Source: DATBRV01 sp036560145 (GTDB taxonomy: Bacteria; Myxococcota_A; UBA9160; SMWR01). Taken from it: a DNA stretch of 64,000 bases. Under the pieces are notes generated by a model. That model was not told where the DNA came from, did no database searches, and was given only the letters and a program-made list of their open reading frames with translations. This document shows positions 34,685 through 42,512 of this stretch, one piece after another; the stretch's first letter is position 1, and the number at the start of each line of letters is the position of its first letter. The stretch covers positions 62,001-126,000 of the forward strand of contig DATBRV010000120.1 in the NCBI GenBank assembly GCA_036560145.1. Reading direction: 5' to 3'. A program made the translations under genes and the position numbers.

Positions 34685-35545
34685 ATGCCTTCCTCCGCGC
34701 CCGCCCTGCTCGCCCTCGCCGGCCTGGCCGGAGCGCTGCTGGCGCTGCCGGCGGCCGCCCACGAGAGCGAGGGCGAGGCGCTCGCCCGCCTCGAGCTGGC
34801 GCTCGCCGTCGCGCCGCGCGACGCCGAGCTCTGGCGCCGGCGGGCGGCGCTCGAGCGGGCCCGCGGTGAGATCGATCTCTCGGGCGCCGATCTCGAGCGC
34901 GCCTGCGCCCTTGGCCTCGCGCCGGCACTCGCCGAGCAGGAGCGCGGCGCGCTGGCGCGCGCCGCGGGGCGGCCCGCCGACGCCGAGCGGCACCTGCGCC
35001 GGGCGCGGGAGCTCGCGCCGGACAACGCCGCGACGCTGGCGGCGCACGCCGAAGCCCTCGCCGGGCTCGGGCGTTGGCGCGAGGCCGCGGACGCCTATGC
35101 GCGCGCCATCCGGCTGGCGCCGCAGGCAGGCCCGGATCTCCACCTGGCGCGCGCGCGCGCCCTCGCCGCCGGCGGAGACGCAACGCTCGGCGAGGCGCTC
35201 CGCGCGCTCGACGAGGCCGAAGCGGAGCTGGGGCCGATTCCCGCGCTCGTGCAGGAGGGCGCCCTGCTCGAGCTGCGCGCGGGGCGCAGCGACGCCGCGC
35301 TCGCCCGGCTCGGCCGGCTTCCCCCGCCGACGCGCCGCCGCGAGCGCTGGCTCGTGCAGCGCGCCGAGATCCTGGAGCGCGCCGGCCGCCCGGAGCAGGC
35401 GATCGCGGAGTATGCGGCCGCGCTCGCCTCGATCGAGGCCCTGGCGCCGGCGCGGCGCTCGACACCGGCAGCTGTCACGCTGGCCGCGCGAGCGCGCGAG
35501 GGGATCGGGCGGCTCTCTCGTCCCGCCGAGGCGCGGGCCCGATGA
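34685..35545 (+). CDS. Secreted tetratricopeptide-repeat protein
   Basis: 286 aa from ATG 34685 (an alternative GTG lies six bases earlier). A signal peptide of about 27 residues ends LPAAAHES. The rest consists of Ala/Leu/Arg-rich helical pairs with TPR spacing (ALARLELALAVAPRDAELWRRRAALERA; AERHLRRARELAPDNAATLAAHAEALAGLGRW). TPR proteins in the periplasm act as scaffolds. Its stop overlaps the ATG of the phosphoesterase downstream (ATGA), so it is probably a partner of that enzyme. A -10-like TACCCT occurs at 34647, without a clear -35. Confidence 0.82.
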   Translation: MPSSAPALLALAGLAGALLALPAAAHESEGEALARLELALAVAPRDAELWRRRAALERARGEIDLSGADLERACALGLAPALAEQERGALARAAGRPADAERHLRRARELAPDNAATLAAHAEALAGLGRWREAADAYARAIRLAPQAGPDLHLARARALAAGGDATLGEALRALDEAEAELGPIPALVQEGALLELRAGRSDAALARLGRLPPPTRRRERWLVQRAEILERAGRPEQAIAEYAAALASIEALAPARRSTPAAVTLAARAREGIGRLSRPAEARAR

Positions 35546-37791
35546 GGGCGAGGCTCACGCGCTTCAGCGCGGCTTGCGCGGCGGGGCTCGCGCTCGGCGC
35601 TGCGCCGGCCGGCGCCGAGTCGATCGGCCAGTTCCTGGTCTCGACGGGGGCCAGCTGGCGGTACCTCGACGACGGCAGCAATCAGGGGAGCGCCTGGCGG
35701 GCCTCGGGCTTCGACGATTCCGGCTGGGCCCAGGGGCCCGCGCAGCTCGGGTACGGCGATGGCGGAGAGGCGACGGTCGTGGACTGCGGCCCGAGCTCGC
35801 CCGCCTGCACCACGGGCAACTTCATCACCACGTATTTCCGCAGGACCTTTTCCGTCAGCGACCCGGCCTCGATCCCGCAGCTCCAGCTCTCGCTGCTGCG
35901 CGACGACGGCGCCGTCGCGTACCTGAACGGCGTCGAGGTGGCGCGCAGCAACCTGCCCACCGGGGCGATCGGCGCCGCCACGCTGGCATCGTCGACGGTG
36001 GGGGGCGCGGCGGAGTCGACCTTCTTCGGCTTCGCGGTCCCGGCGGCGTTGCTGGTGGCCGGCCCGAACCTGCTCGCGGTCGAGGTCCATCAGGTCCTGA
36101 GCACCAGCTCGGACGCGAGCTTCGACGCCTCTCTCCAGGTGACGGCCGCCACGCCCATCCCGCTGACGCGCGCCCCCTATCTCCAGGACCTGACGCCGAC
36201 CAGCGCGGTGCTGCGCTGGCGGACCGGCATCGCCAGCGCCACCCGCGTGAAGTGGGGGCTGGCCGCGGATGCGCTCGCGAACGTGATCGACGTTCCCGGC
36301 ACCCGCACCGAGCACGAGGTTCCGATCAGCGGCCTCCCGCCGGAGACGAAGATCTTCTACTCGGTCGGCAGCAACACGCAGACGCTCGCGGGCGGCGACG
36401 CGAACCACGCCTTTCGGACGCCGCCGCCGATCGGAGTGGGCCGGCCGACACGGATCTGGGTGATTGGAGACTCCGGCTTCTGCGCGGTGTCGTCGCTGGG
36501 CTGCACCGATGCCGGGGCCGTGCGCGCGGGATACCAGTCGTTCGCCGGAACCCACCCGGCCGATCTCTGGCTGCTGCTCGGCGACAACGCCTACAACAGC
36601 GGCACGGACGCCGAGTTCACCGCGGGCTTCTTCAACGTCTATCCGACCGTGATGCGCAGCACGCCGGTCTGGGCGGTTCCGGGCAACCACGAGTTCGGGG
36701 CATCCGATTCGCCGACGCAGTCGGGCCCCTATTACGATTCCTTCACGCTGCCCGAGCTGGGCGAGGCGGGCGGCGTGCCGAGCGGCACCGAGGCCTACTA
36801 CTCGTTCGACTGGGGCAACATCCACTTCATCGCCCTCGACTCCCACGACACCGATCGCTCGGCGCCGGCGAACCCCGCGAGCAACGTCTGCCCGCCGGGG
36901 GTGGGAGGCGCCATGTACCAGTGGCTGTGCGCGGATCTGGCGGCGACCGACCAGGACTTCCTCATCGTGTTCTGGCATCACCCGCCCTACACCAAGGGCT
37001 CGCACGATTCGGACAACGCGGCGGACTCGAGCGGCATCATGAAGGAGATGCGCGAGCGGTTCCTGCCGGTGCTGGACGCCTACGGCGTGGACCTGGTGCT
37101 CGCCGGCCACAGCCACAGCTACGAGCGCTCGCTGCTGCTCCACGATCATTACGGGGTGTCGAGCAGCTACAGCCCGGCGCTGCATGCGCTCGACACCGGA
37201 GACGGCGATCCCGACGGCGACGGCGCCTACCAGAAGGAGGCGCTCGGGCCTTCGCCGGACTCGGGCGCGGTCTACTCGGTGGTGGGAAGCTCCTCCCAGA
37301 TCTCGGGCGGCCCGCTCAACCATCCGGTGATGCGGGTGAGCCTGAACATCCTCGGCTCGCTGGTGATCGACGTGGACGGAAACCAGCTCGACGCCAGCTT
37401 CCTGGGCGTCTCGGGCAACGTCCTCGATCACTTCCGGATCGAGAAGGGGCCGCCGATCGCGGATCAGGATCAGGACGGCGTGCTCGACCCGTTCGACGAT
37501 TGCCTGCTGGAGGCCAACCCGGGCCAGCTCGACAGCGACCAGGACGGCTACGGCAACCTCTGCGATGCGGACTTCGACGGCGACGGCGCCGTGAGCAGCC
37601 TCGACTTCGCGCTGCTGCGCTCCGCCTACCTGACGCAGCCCGGCGATCCGGGCTGGAGTCCCGCCATCGACGCGGACGGCGACGGCGTGGTGGGCGCGCT
37701 CGACTTCTCCCGCTTCCGGACGGCGTACCTCGGGGCGCCGGGCCCCTCCGGCCTCGCCTGCGCGGGCACGCCGCCCTGTCCGTCACTCTAG
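35542..37791 (+). CDS. Secreted purple-acid-phosphatase-like phosphoesterase with C-terminal calcium-repeat tail
   Basis: 749 aa. A signal peptide (cleavage about residue 25, APAGAES) leads to a carbohydrate-binding-like beta domain (about 30-205), then a fibronectin-III domain typical of purple acid phosphatases (TRAPYLQDLTPTSAVLRWRTG). The metallophosphatase domain has IWVIGDSGF, WLLLGDNAYN, VPGNHEFG, FWHHPPYT and LAGHSHSYERS, all five metal-binding blocks intact. The C-terminus has DQDQDGVLDPFDDC and DSDQDGYGNLCDADFDGDG, then two EF-hand-like loops (DFDGDGAVSSLDF and DADGDGVVGALDF), resembling thrombospondin-3 and dockerin repeats. It should be an exported, calcium-stabilised phosphoesterase acting at or outside the cell surface. 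Substrate unknown. Confidence 0.9.
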   Translation: MRARLTRFSAACAAGLALGAAPAGAESIGQFLVSTGASWRYLDDGSNQGSAWRASGFDDSGWAQGPAQLGYGDGGEATVVDCGPSSPACTTGNFITTYFRRTFSVSDPASIPQLQLSLLRDDGAVAYLNGVEVARSNLPTGAIGAATLASSTVGGAAESTFFGFAVPAALLVAGPNLLAVEVHQVLSTSSDASFDASLQVTAATPIPLTRAPYLQDLTPTSAVLRWRTGIASATRVKWGLAADALANVIDVPGTRTEHEVPISGLPPETKIFYSVGSNTQTLAGGDANHAFRTPPPIGVGRPTRIWVIGDSGFCAVSSLGCTDAGAVRAGYQSFAGTHPADLWLLLGDNAYNSGTDAEFTAGFFNVYPTVMRSTPVWAVPGNHEFGASDSPTQSGPYYDSFTLPELGEAGGVPSGTEAYYSFDWGNIHFIALDSHDTDRSAPANPASNVCPPGVGGAMYQWLCADLAATDQDFLIVFWHHPPYTKGSHDSDNAADSSGIMKEMRERFLPVLDAYGVDLVLAGHSHSYERSLLLHDHYGVSSSYSPALHALDTGDGDPDGDGAYQKEALGPSPDSGAVYSVVGSSSQISGGPLNHPVMRVSLNILGSLVIDVDGNQLDASFLGVSGNVLDHFRIEKGPPIADQDQDGVLDPFDDCLLEANPGQLDSDQDGYGNLCDADFDGDGAVSSLDFALLRSAYLTQPGDPGWSPAIDADGDGVVGALDFSRFRTAYLGAPGPSGLACAGTPPCPSL

Positions 37792-37804
37792 ACACCGAAT
37801 CGCG

Positions 37805-38770
37805 TCATGGCGTCTCGCGGCTCCGGATCAGGCGCCCGAGCAGGCCCTGGTGACGCAGGAGCCGCGGGCTCCGGAGCGCCACGGGATCGCCCGGGAGCGG
37901 CCCGGGGTCGAGCTCGCGGAAGGCGGCCATGTGGTTCTTCCAGACCAGGCGCAGACTCTCGGCGCGCCGCGCCACCGGGTGGTTGGTGCCGGGCTTCAGC
38001 GTCGGATTGGTGTTGATCTCGTAGATCTGCACGCGCCCGCCGACCAGCCCGAAGTCGGCGCGGCCGTATTCGATGCCCGCGATCTCGAAGGCGCGCTGCA
38101 CCGGCTCGGCGAAGGGGTTCCCGCTCACGATCTGGAACTCCTCTTCGTAGAGCTCGGGCGTCGCGCAGGCGGCCTTTCCGTATTTCACCAGCCAGCGCTC
38201 GTCGTGCACGCAGATCTGCGGCACCCAGAGCGACCCGATCCGCGAGAGCGCCAGCTTGCGGAAGAGCCCGGGGGCCACCGGCTCGGCCGCGTACTCGATC
38301 AGCAGCAGACCGCTCTCGGGGATGCCCCTCGCGAGCGCCCTGTCGATCGCGCCCTGCGCTTCGCTCCAGTCCGCCAGCAGCTTGCTCAGCGGGCGGCCGT
38401 GGCCCGCGGCGCGCCGCAGGAACACCGGATAGCGCGTCGGCCGCACGCCCTCGTCGAGCCGATAGGCATTGAAGTCGTTGAGCCCCGCCTCGTGGAGCGC
38501 GCGCAGCAGAGCGAAGCGCGTGCGGGCGCGCGCCGGATCGTTGAGCACGGGCAGACCCGCCGCCGCCAGATCCCGGTGGACTGCGGCGGCCAGCTCGAGA
38601 TCCCAGGGCGCCAGGCGATCCAGATCGGTGAAGACGTAGGCGGCGCGCGGGAGCTGGCGGCTCGCGAACAGCCCGTCGTAGTGGAGCAGCTCGATGCGCG
38701 GAGCCGCGGGGTCCTTCACGACCTTCGTGTGGGTCCGCTCATGGCCGCGCGTCATGACGAAACGGATCAC
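37805..38770 (-). CDS. ATP-grasp-like protein of unknown function
   Basis: 321 aa from GTG 38770 (VIRFVMTRGHERTHTKVV); ATG 38755 is the alternative and neither has a strong ribosome site. Residues about 60-320 look like an ATP-grasp ligase: VLNDPARARTRFALLRALHEAGLNDFNAYRL resembles the N-terminal lobe. The C-terminal ADFGLVGGRVQIYEINTNPTLKPG has the Asp and Glu-x-Asn of the Mg-ATP site. Such enzymes join a carboxylate to an amine or thiol. It is divergent from a 65-codon gene with a strong promoter. Whether the two are partners is open. Substrate unknown. Confidence 0.7.
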   Translation of the reverse strand: MIRFVMTRGHERTHTKVVKDPAAPRIELLHYDGLFASRQLPRAAYVFTDLDRLAPWDLELAAAVHRDLAAAGLPVLNDPARARTRFALLRALHEAGLNDFNAYRLDEGVRPTRYPVFLRRAAGHGRPLSKLLADWSEAQGAIDRALARGIPESGLLLIEYAAEPVAPGLFRKLALSRIGSLWVPQICVHDERWLVKYGKAACATPELYEEEFQIVSGNPFAEPVQRAFEIAGIEYGRADFGLVGGRVQIYEINTNPTLKPGTNHPVARRAESLRLVWKNHMAAFRELDPGPLPGDPVALRSPRLLRHQGLLGRLIRSRETP

Positions 38771-38810
38771 GGGTGGGGGACTCCGTGCTGCGCGGCCTCG
38801 AGCGGCAAGC

Positions 38811-38839
38811 TTGACACCGGGAAGACCGCTGCATAGGGT
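38811..38839 (+). promoter_or_regulatory. Consensus sigma70-type promoter for the 65-aa gene
   Basis: TTGACA (38811-38816) matches the -35 consensus exactly. After 17 bases comes TAGGGT (38834-38839) with the key first T, second A and last T of a -10 box. Transcription would start near 38846, leaving a leader of about 24 bases that carries a GGAGGG ribosome site at 38858-38863. Confidence 0.75.
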
Positions 38840-38869
38840 ACCGCTCGTCGCAGGTTTGGAGGGCTGGGC

Positions 38870-39067
38870 GTGAAGGAAATTTCCACGAAGGTCCGGGCCC
38901 CGATCCGTCTCGACTGGAGTCGGCTGCTCGGATTCGATCAGGCGCCTGCTCCCGATTCCGGAAGCCACCCGGCGCTGCGCCGGATCCAGCTGGCCAAGGT
39001 GGGAGCCAAGATTGGCGGCAAGCCGGGCCTCAAGAACATCGGGATCGCCCGACTCGCAGCGTCCTGA
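38870..39067 (+). CDS. Small basic protein of unknown function (65 aa)
   Basis: GTG 38870 follows GGAGGG by six bases, and an unusually good promoter lies just upstream, so this short frame is very likely real. The product begins VKEISTKVRAPIRLDWSRLLGF and continues to a Lys/Gly-rich middle (LAKVGAKIGGKPGLKNIG) before ending RLAAS. It is basic, has no signal peptide, no membrane segment and no Cys. I do not recognise the family. The ATP-grasp-like gene is divergent, and its GTG is 99 bases away. A substrate or partner relation is possible but not shown. Third codon positions are GC-rich but less extremely so than in neighbours. Confidence 0.65.
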   Translation: MKEISTKVRAPIRLDWSRLLGFDQAPAPDSGSHPALRRIQLAKVGAKIGGKPGLKNIGIARLAAS

Positions 39068-39098
39068 TCGCCCCCGCGCGTGGCTGCGCGACCGGCGC

Positions 39099-39257
39099 AT
39101 GCGCCACCGGCTCGCCGAGAACCTGCGCTGCGTCGCCGCACGAGCCTCCGATCACCTGACCGCACCGCCGGATCGGCTCGCGAGCTTCCTCGCGCGGCTC
39201 GAGCAGGGGCCCGCGAGCCCCCATGGCTTCGTCGCTGCAGCGAAAGGGCGAACGTGA
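39099..39257 (+). CDS. Possible 52-aa protein upstream of the DapB-like reductase
   Basis: An ATG at 39099 opens a frame reading MRHRLAENLRCVAARASDHL and later RLASFLARLEQGPASPHGF, whose TGA overlaps the next gene's GTG (GTGA). Third positions are about 80 percent G or C, which fits coding DNA. No convincing ribosome site precedes it and I know no relative. It may be a short leader gene coupling translation of the reductase, or noise. Otherwise the 186 bases between 39067 and 39254 hold nothing recognisable. Confidence 0.35.
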   Translation: MRHRLAENLRCVAARASDHLTAPPDRLASFLARLEQGPASPHGFVAAAKGRT

Positions 39258-40324
39258 AATACCGGGTGATCCAGTGGGCGACCGGCGGCGTGGGACGCGC
39301 CGCGATCGAGGGCATTCTCGACCACCCCGAGCTCGAGCTGGTGGGCTGCTGGGTGCACAGCGCCGACAAGGACGGACGAGACGTCGGCGAGATCCTGGGC
39401 CGCGCGCCGATCGGCGTGCGCGCCACGCGCGACGTCGACGCCCTGCTCGCCCTGCCCGCGGACTGCGTCGTCTACAGCCCGATCGTGGGAAACCCGGGCG
39501 TGGTGGCGCGCATCCTCGCGGCCGGCAAGAACGTGGTGACGCCGCTCGGCTGGTTCTATCCCTTCGCCAGCCAGGACGTCACCGAAATCGAAGCCGCCTG
39601 CCGAAAGGGCGGCGTCACGCTGCACGGCACCGGAATCCATCCCGGCGGCATCACCGAGCGCTTCCCGCTGGTGCTCTCGTCGCTCTCGCGCGCCATCACG
39701 CACGTGCGCGCCGAAGAGTGGTCTGACATCCGCAGCTACGGCGCGCCCCAGGTGATCGGCGACGTGATGGGCTTCGGCAAGACGCCCGAGCAGGCGAAGA
39801 CCAGCCCGATGCTGCGCATGCTGGGAGCCGGATTCCTTCAGTCGGTGGACATGCTGGCCGCCGGTCTGGGCTTCGCCCTGGATCCCGAGCGGCGCGCCCT
39901 CCACGAGCTCGCCGTCGCGACGCGGGCGATCGATTCGCCGATCGGCGCGATCCCGCCGGGCCGGGTGGCCGCACAGCGCTTCACCTGGCAGGGGACCGTG
40001 CGCGGCGAGCCGGTGATCACGGCGCGCGTGAACTGGCTGATGGGCGAGCAGCATCTGGATCCCGCCTGGAGCTTCGGCGCCGGCCGCGAGCGCTTCGAGG
40101 TGGAGATCACCGGCGACCCCTCGACCACCACCACCTTTCACGGCATCCACCCGGAGTCGGTGGCGGCGGGCCTGATCCGCAACCCGGGGATCGTGGCGAC
40201 CGCGATGCACTGCGTGAGCGCGATCCCCGCCGTGTGCGCCGCCGAGCCGGGCATCCGGACCTATCTCGACCTGCCGGCCTACTCGGGCCGCGCGGCGCCT
40301 CGCCTGGCCGGAGAGCGCCGGTGA
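39254..40324 (+). CDS. DapB-like NAD(P)-dependent reductase (dihydrodipicolinate reductase family)
   Basis: 356 aa from GTG 39254, with AAAGGG nearby as a ribosome site. The N-terminal Rossmann domain reads KYRVIQWATGGVGRAAIEGILDHPELELVGCWVHSADKDGRDVGEI, the form seen in mycobacterial DapB-like and 2,4-diaminopentanoate dehydrogenase proteins. GTGIHPGGITERFPLVLSSL is the conserved catalytic-domain stretch. It is longer than true DapB (about 250 aa), so lysine synthesis is unlikely. It is coupled by a GTGA overlap to an SDR. In related genomes these proteins sit with sterol or fatty-acid genes; the substrate is unknown. Confidence 0.86.
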   Translation: MKYRVIQWATGGVGRAAIEGILDHPELELVGCWVHSADKDGRDVGEILGRAPIGVRATRDVDALLALPADCVVYSPIVGNPGVVARILAAGKNVVTPLGWFYPFASQDVTEIEAACRKGGVTLHGTGIHPGGITERFPLVLSSLSRAITHVRAEEWSDIRSYGAPQVIGDVMGFGKTPEQAKTSPMLRMLGAGFLQSVDMLAAGLGFALDPERRALHELAVATRAIDSPIGAIPPGRVAAQRFTWQGTVRGEPVITARVNWLMGEQHLDPAWSFGAGRERFEVEITGDPSTTTTFHGIHPESVAAGLIRNPGIVATAMHCVSAIPAVCAAEPGIRTYLDLPAYSGRAAPRLAGERR

Positions 40325-41112
40325 TCCTGGATCGATTCAAGCTGACGGACCGCGTCGCGATCGTGACGGGCGCCGGCAAGGGCATCGGACGCGGGATCGC
40401 GATCGCCTTCGCCGAGGCGGGCGCGGACGTGGTGTGCGCCGCGCGCACGCTCGCCGATCTCGAGTCCACCGCCGCCGAAGTGCGCGCGCGCGGGCGCCGC
40501 GCCCTGCCCTTCGTGTGCGACGTCACCCGGAGCGATCAGCTCGAGGCGCTGGTGGCCGCCGCGCTGGCGGAGTTCGCGCGCCTCGACCTGCTCGTCAACA
40601 ACGCCGGAGGCACCGGTCCGCGCCCCGCCCTCGAGACCAGCGAGCGCTTCTTCGAGGCGGCCCTGCGCTTCAACCTGACCAGCGCCTTCCTGCTGACGCG
40701 CCTGGCCGTTCCGCGCATGATCGAGACCGCCGGCGGCGGCGCGATCGTGAACATCTCCTCGCGCGCGAGCGACATGGTGCAGACGGGCTTCGTCGCCTAC
40801 GGCGCCGCCAAGGCGGCGCTCAACCAGCTGACCCGAAACATGGCGGCCGAGTTCGCGCCCCGGGTGCGGGTGAACGCCATCTCGGTGGGCGGCGTCGACA
40901 CCGCCTCGCTCGAGGTGGTGCTGACGAACGAGGCGCTGCGGCGCGAGTTCGAGCGCAACACGCCGATGGGGCGGCCGGGCACGACCGAAGACATCGCGGC
41001 CTGCGCGCTCTATCTCGCCTCGCCCGCCGCCAGCTGGGTGACCGGCAAGATCTTCCAGATCGACGGCGGCACCGAGTTCCCCGCGATTCGCGTCCCGACG
41101 CCGCGTCTGTAG
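40321..41112 (+). CDS. Short-chain dehydrogenase resembling 7-alpha-hydroxysteroid dehydrogenase
   Basis: 263 aa from GTG 40321. TGAGKGIGRGI near residue 16, NNAGGTGPRP, ISSRASDM and YGAAKAALNQLTRNMAAEF supply the cofactor and catalytic residues. RVNAISVGGVDTASLEVVLTNEALR and TPMGRPGTTEDIAACALYLASPAASWVTGKIFQIDGG match the 7-alpha-HSDH/3-oxoacyl-reductase branch. The overlap with the DapB-like gene suggests two reductions on one substrate. It is convergent with the sulfatase-like gene, 17 bases apart. Confidence 0.9.
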   Translation: MILDRFKLTDRVAIVTGAGKGIGRGIAIAFAEAGADVVCAARTLADLESTAAEVRARGRRALPFVCDVTRSDQLEALVAAALAEFARLDLLVNNAGGTGPRPALETSERFFEAALRFNLTSAFLLTRLAVPRMIETAGGGAIVNISSRASDMVQTGFVAYGAAKAALNQLTRNMAAEFAPRVRVNAISVGGVDTASLEVVLTNEALRREFERNTPMGRPGTTEDIAACALYLASPAASWVTGKIFQIDGGTEFPAIRVPTPRL

Positions 41113-41129
41113 CGCGGGGCTCCGGAACC

Positions 41130-42512
41130 TCAGCGGTCGTAGCCGAGAGCGCGGATCTGCTCCCGCGTGGCGTCGTCGATCGGCTTGAGCTCCCGCTTGG
41201 CATCGCCTCGCGCCACCCGCTGGCGAAGCTCGCGCAGGGCCTCGCGCAGGGCGGCGCGCTCAGGCTCGCCGAGCGCGTTCGGGCTGCGCTCGGCGGGATC
41301 CGCCTTCAGGTCGTAGTACTCCATCTCGCCATGCTCGCCCGCGATCAGCTTGTGGGATCCCACCACCACGCTGCTCACGTGCGGGCTGTACCGCTTCGCA
41401 GTGCTGCCCTCGGGGATCGGAAGCTCGCTGTAGGCGATCCGCCCGCCGGCCCCCGGCGAGAGGGGAAGCAGCGAGCGCCCCTCGAAGGAGTCGGGGACGG
41501 GGCGCCCGATCAGGCCCAGGAGGGTGGGGGCCAGGTCGATCAACGAGGCGACCTCTGCGACGTCCGTTCTGCGCGAACCCCCGGGCAGCGCGATCAGCAG
41601 TGGAACCTGGATCACCTCGCCGTAGAGCGTCTTCTCGTGACCGATCAGGCCGTGCTCCTTGAACTCCTCGCCGTGATCGGAGGTCACGACCACGATCGCG
41701 TTCTCGAGCAGGCCGCGCGACTCGAGGCCGTTGAACAGGCTGCGCAGCTCCGTGTCGAGGCTCAGCACCTCGGCGTCGTAGACGTCCTGCAGGTCGCGCA
41801 GAACGCGATCCTCCATCGGCGTGACGTTGCCCATGAATGCGAAGCGGTTCACCTCGTCGAGGTCCGGGGGCTTCCGTCCCTCCAGCACCCGCTGCAAGGC
41901 CGCCTTCGAGGGCAGATACGGGCTGTGCGGCTCCATGTACTGGACGTACAGGAAGACGGGGGGGCGGCGGCGGCCCCCCGCTTTCAGCGAATCCAGCCAG
42001 GCGAGCATGTGGCGATTGGTGTAGTCGGCGCGATACGGCATCCGCAGATGGTCGGGCTGGCCCGGAATGCCCGGGATCGCGAACTCGCTGAACTCGTCGA
42101 ATCCCTGTCCATAGCCCCAGTCCTCGCGAAGCAAGCCGTTGGGCGAGAAGAAGGCGGTGGCGTAGCCGGCCTCCCGAAGCGCCTCGGCCAGCGTGACCTC
42201 GCCCTCGGAGAGCACCGACTCGAACGTGATCACGCCGTGTTGAGAGGGGAAACGCGAGGTGAACACGGACGCCACCGACGGATTCGTCCACGAGGACTGC
42301 GCGTAGGCGCTGCGAAACACCGTCGCGCGCTCCGCGATCGAGTCGAGAAAGGGCGTGAGGCCCCGCGGATTCCCGTAGCTGCCGAGGCGATCCGCGCGCA
42401 GCGTATCGCCGACGATCACGATGATGTTCGGCGGCGCCTGGGCACGACAGGCCGCGAGGGTGCAGAGCGCAGCGACGAGCAGACAGCGCGACGCGACCCT
42501 CGACTTCGCCAT
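41130..42512 (-). CDS. Sulfatase-superfamily lipoprotein with Thr in place of the formylglycine Cys
   Basis: 460 aa. A lipoprotein signal (SRCLLVAALCTLAAC, lipobox Cys22) is followed by NIIVIVGDTLRADRLGSYG with the metal-binding Asp36. The nucleophile region reads SSWTNPSVASVFTSRFPSQHG, so the C/S-x-P-x-R sulfatase motif is T-N-P-S-V with Thr76 and no Arg. VVVTSDHGEEF and GHEKTLYGEVIQVPLL give the second metal block. Without Cys or Ser no formylglycine can form. Thr nucleophiles are used by phosphoethanolamine and phosphoglycerol transferases of the same superfamily, so a phospho-group transferase or hydrolase is more likely. It is membrane-anchored on the periplasmic side and coupled (TGATG) to the membrane protein upstream. 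Confidence 0.88.
   Translation of the reverse strand: MAKSRVASRCLLVAALCTLAACRAQAPPNIIVIVGDTLRADRLGSYGNPRGLTPFLDSIAERATVFRSAYAQSSWTNPSVASVFTSRFPSQHGVITFESVLSEGEVTLAEALREAGYATAFFSPNGLLREDWGYGQGFDEFSEFAIPGIPGQPDHLRMPYRADYTNRHMLAWLDSLKAGGRRRPPVFLYVQYMEPHSPYLPSKAALQRVLEGRKPPDLDEVNRFAFMGNVTPMEDRVLRDLQDVYDAEVLSLDTELRSLFNGLESRGLLENAIVVVTSDHGEEFKEHGLIGHEKTLYGEVIQVPLLIALPGGSRRTDVAEVASLIDLAPTLLGLIGRPVPDSFEGRSLLPLSPGAGGRIAYSELPIPEGSTAKRYSPHVSSVVVGSHKLIAGEHGEMEYYDLKADPAERSPNALGEPERAALREALRELRQRVARGDAKRELKPIDDATREQIRALGYDR

Noticed and set aside
41130..42512. Classical arylsulfatase
   Set aside because: The C/S-x-P-x-R activation motif is absent; Thr replaces the nucleophile and Arg is missing.
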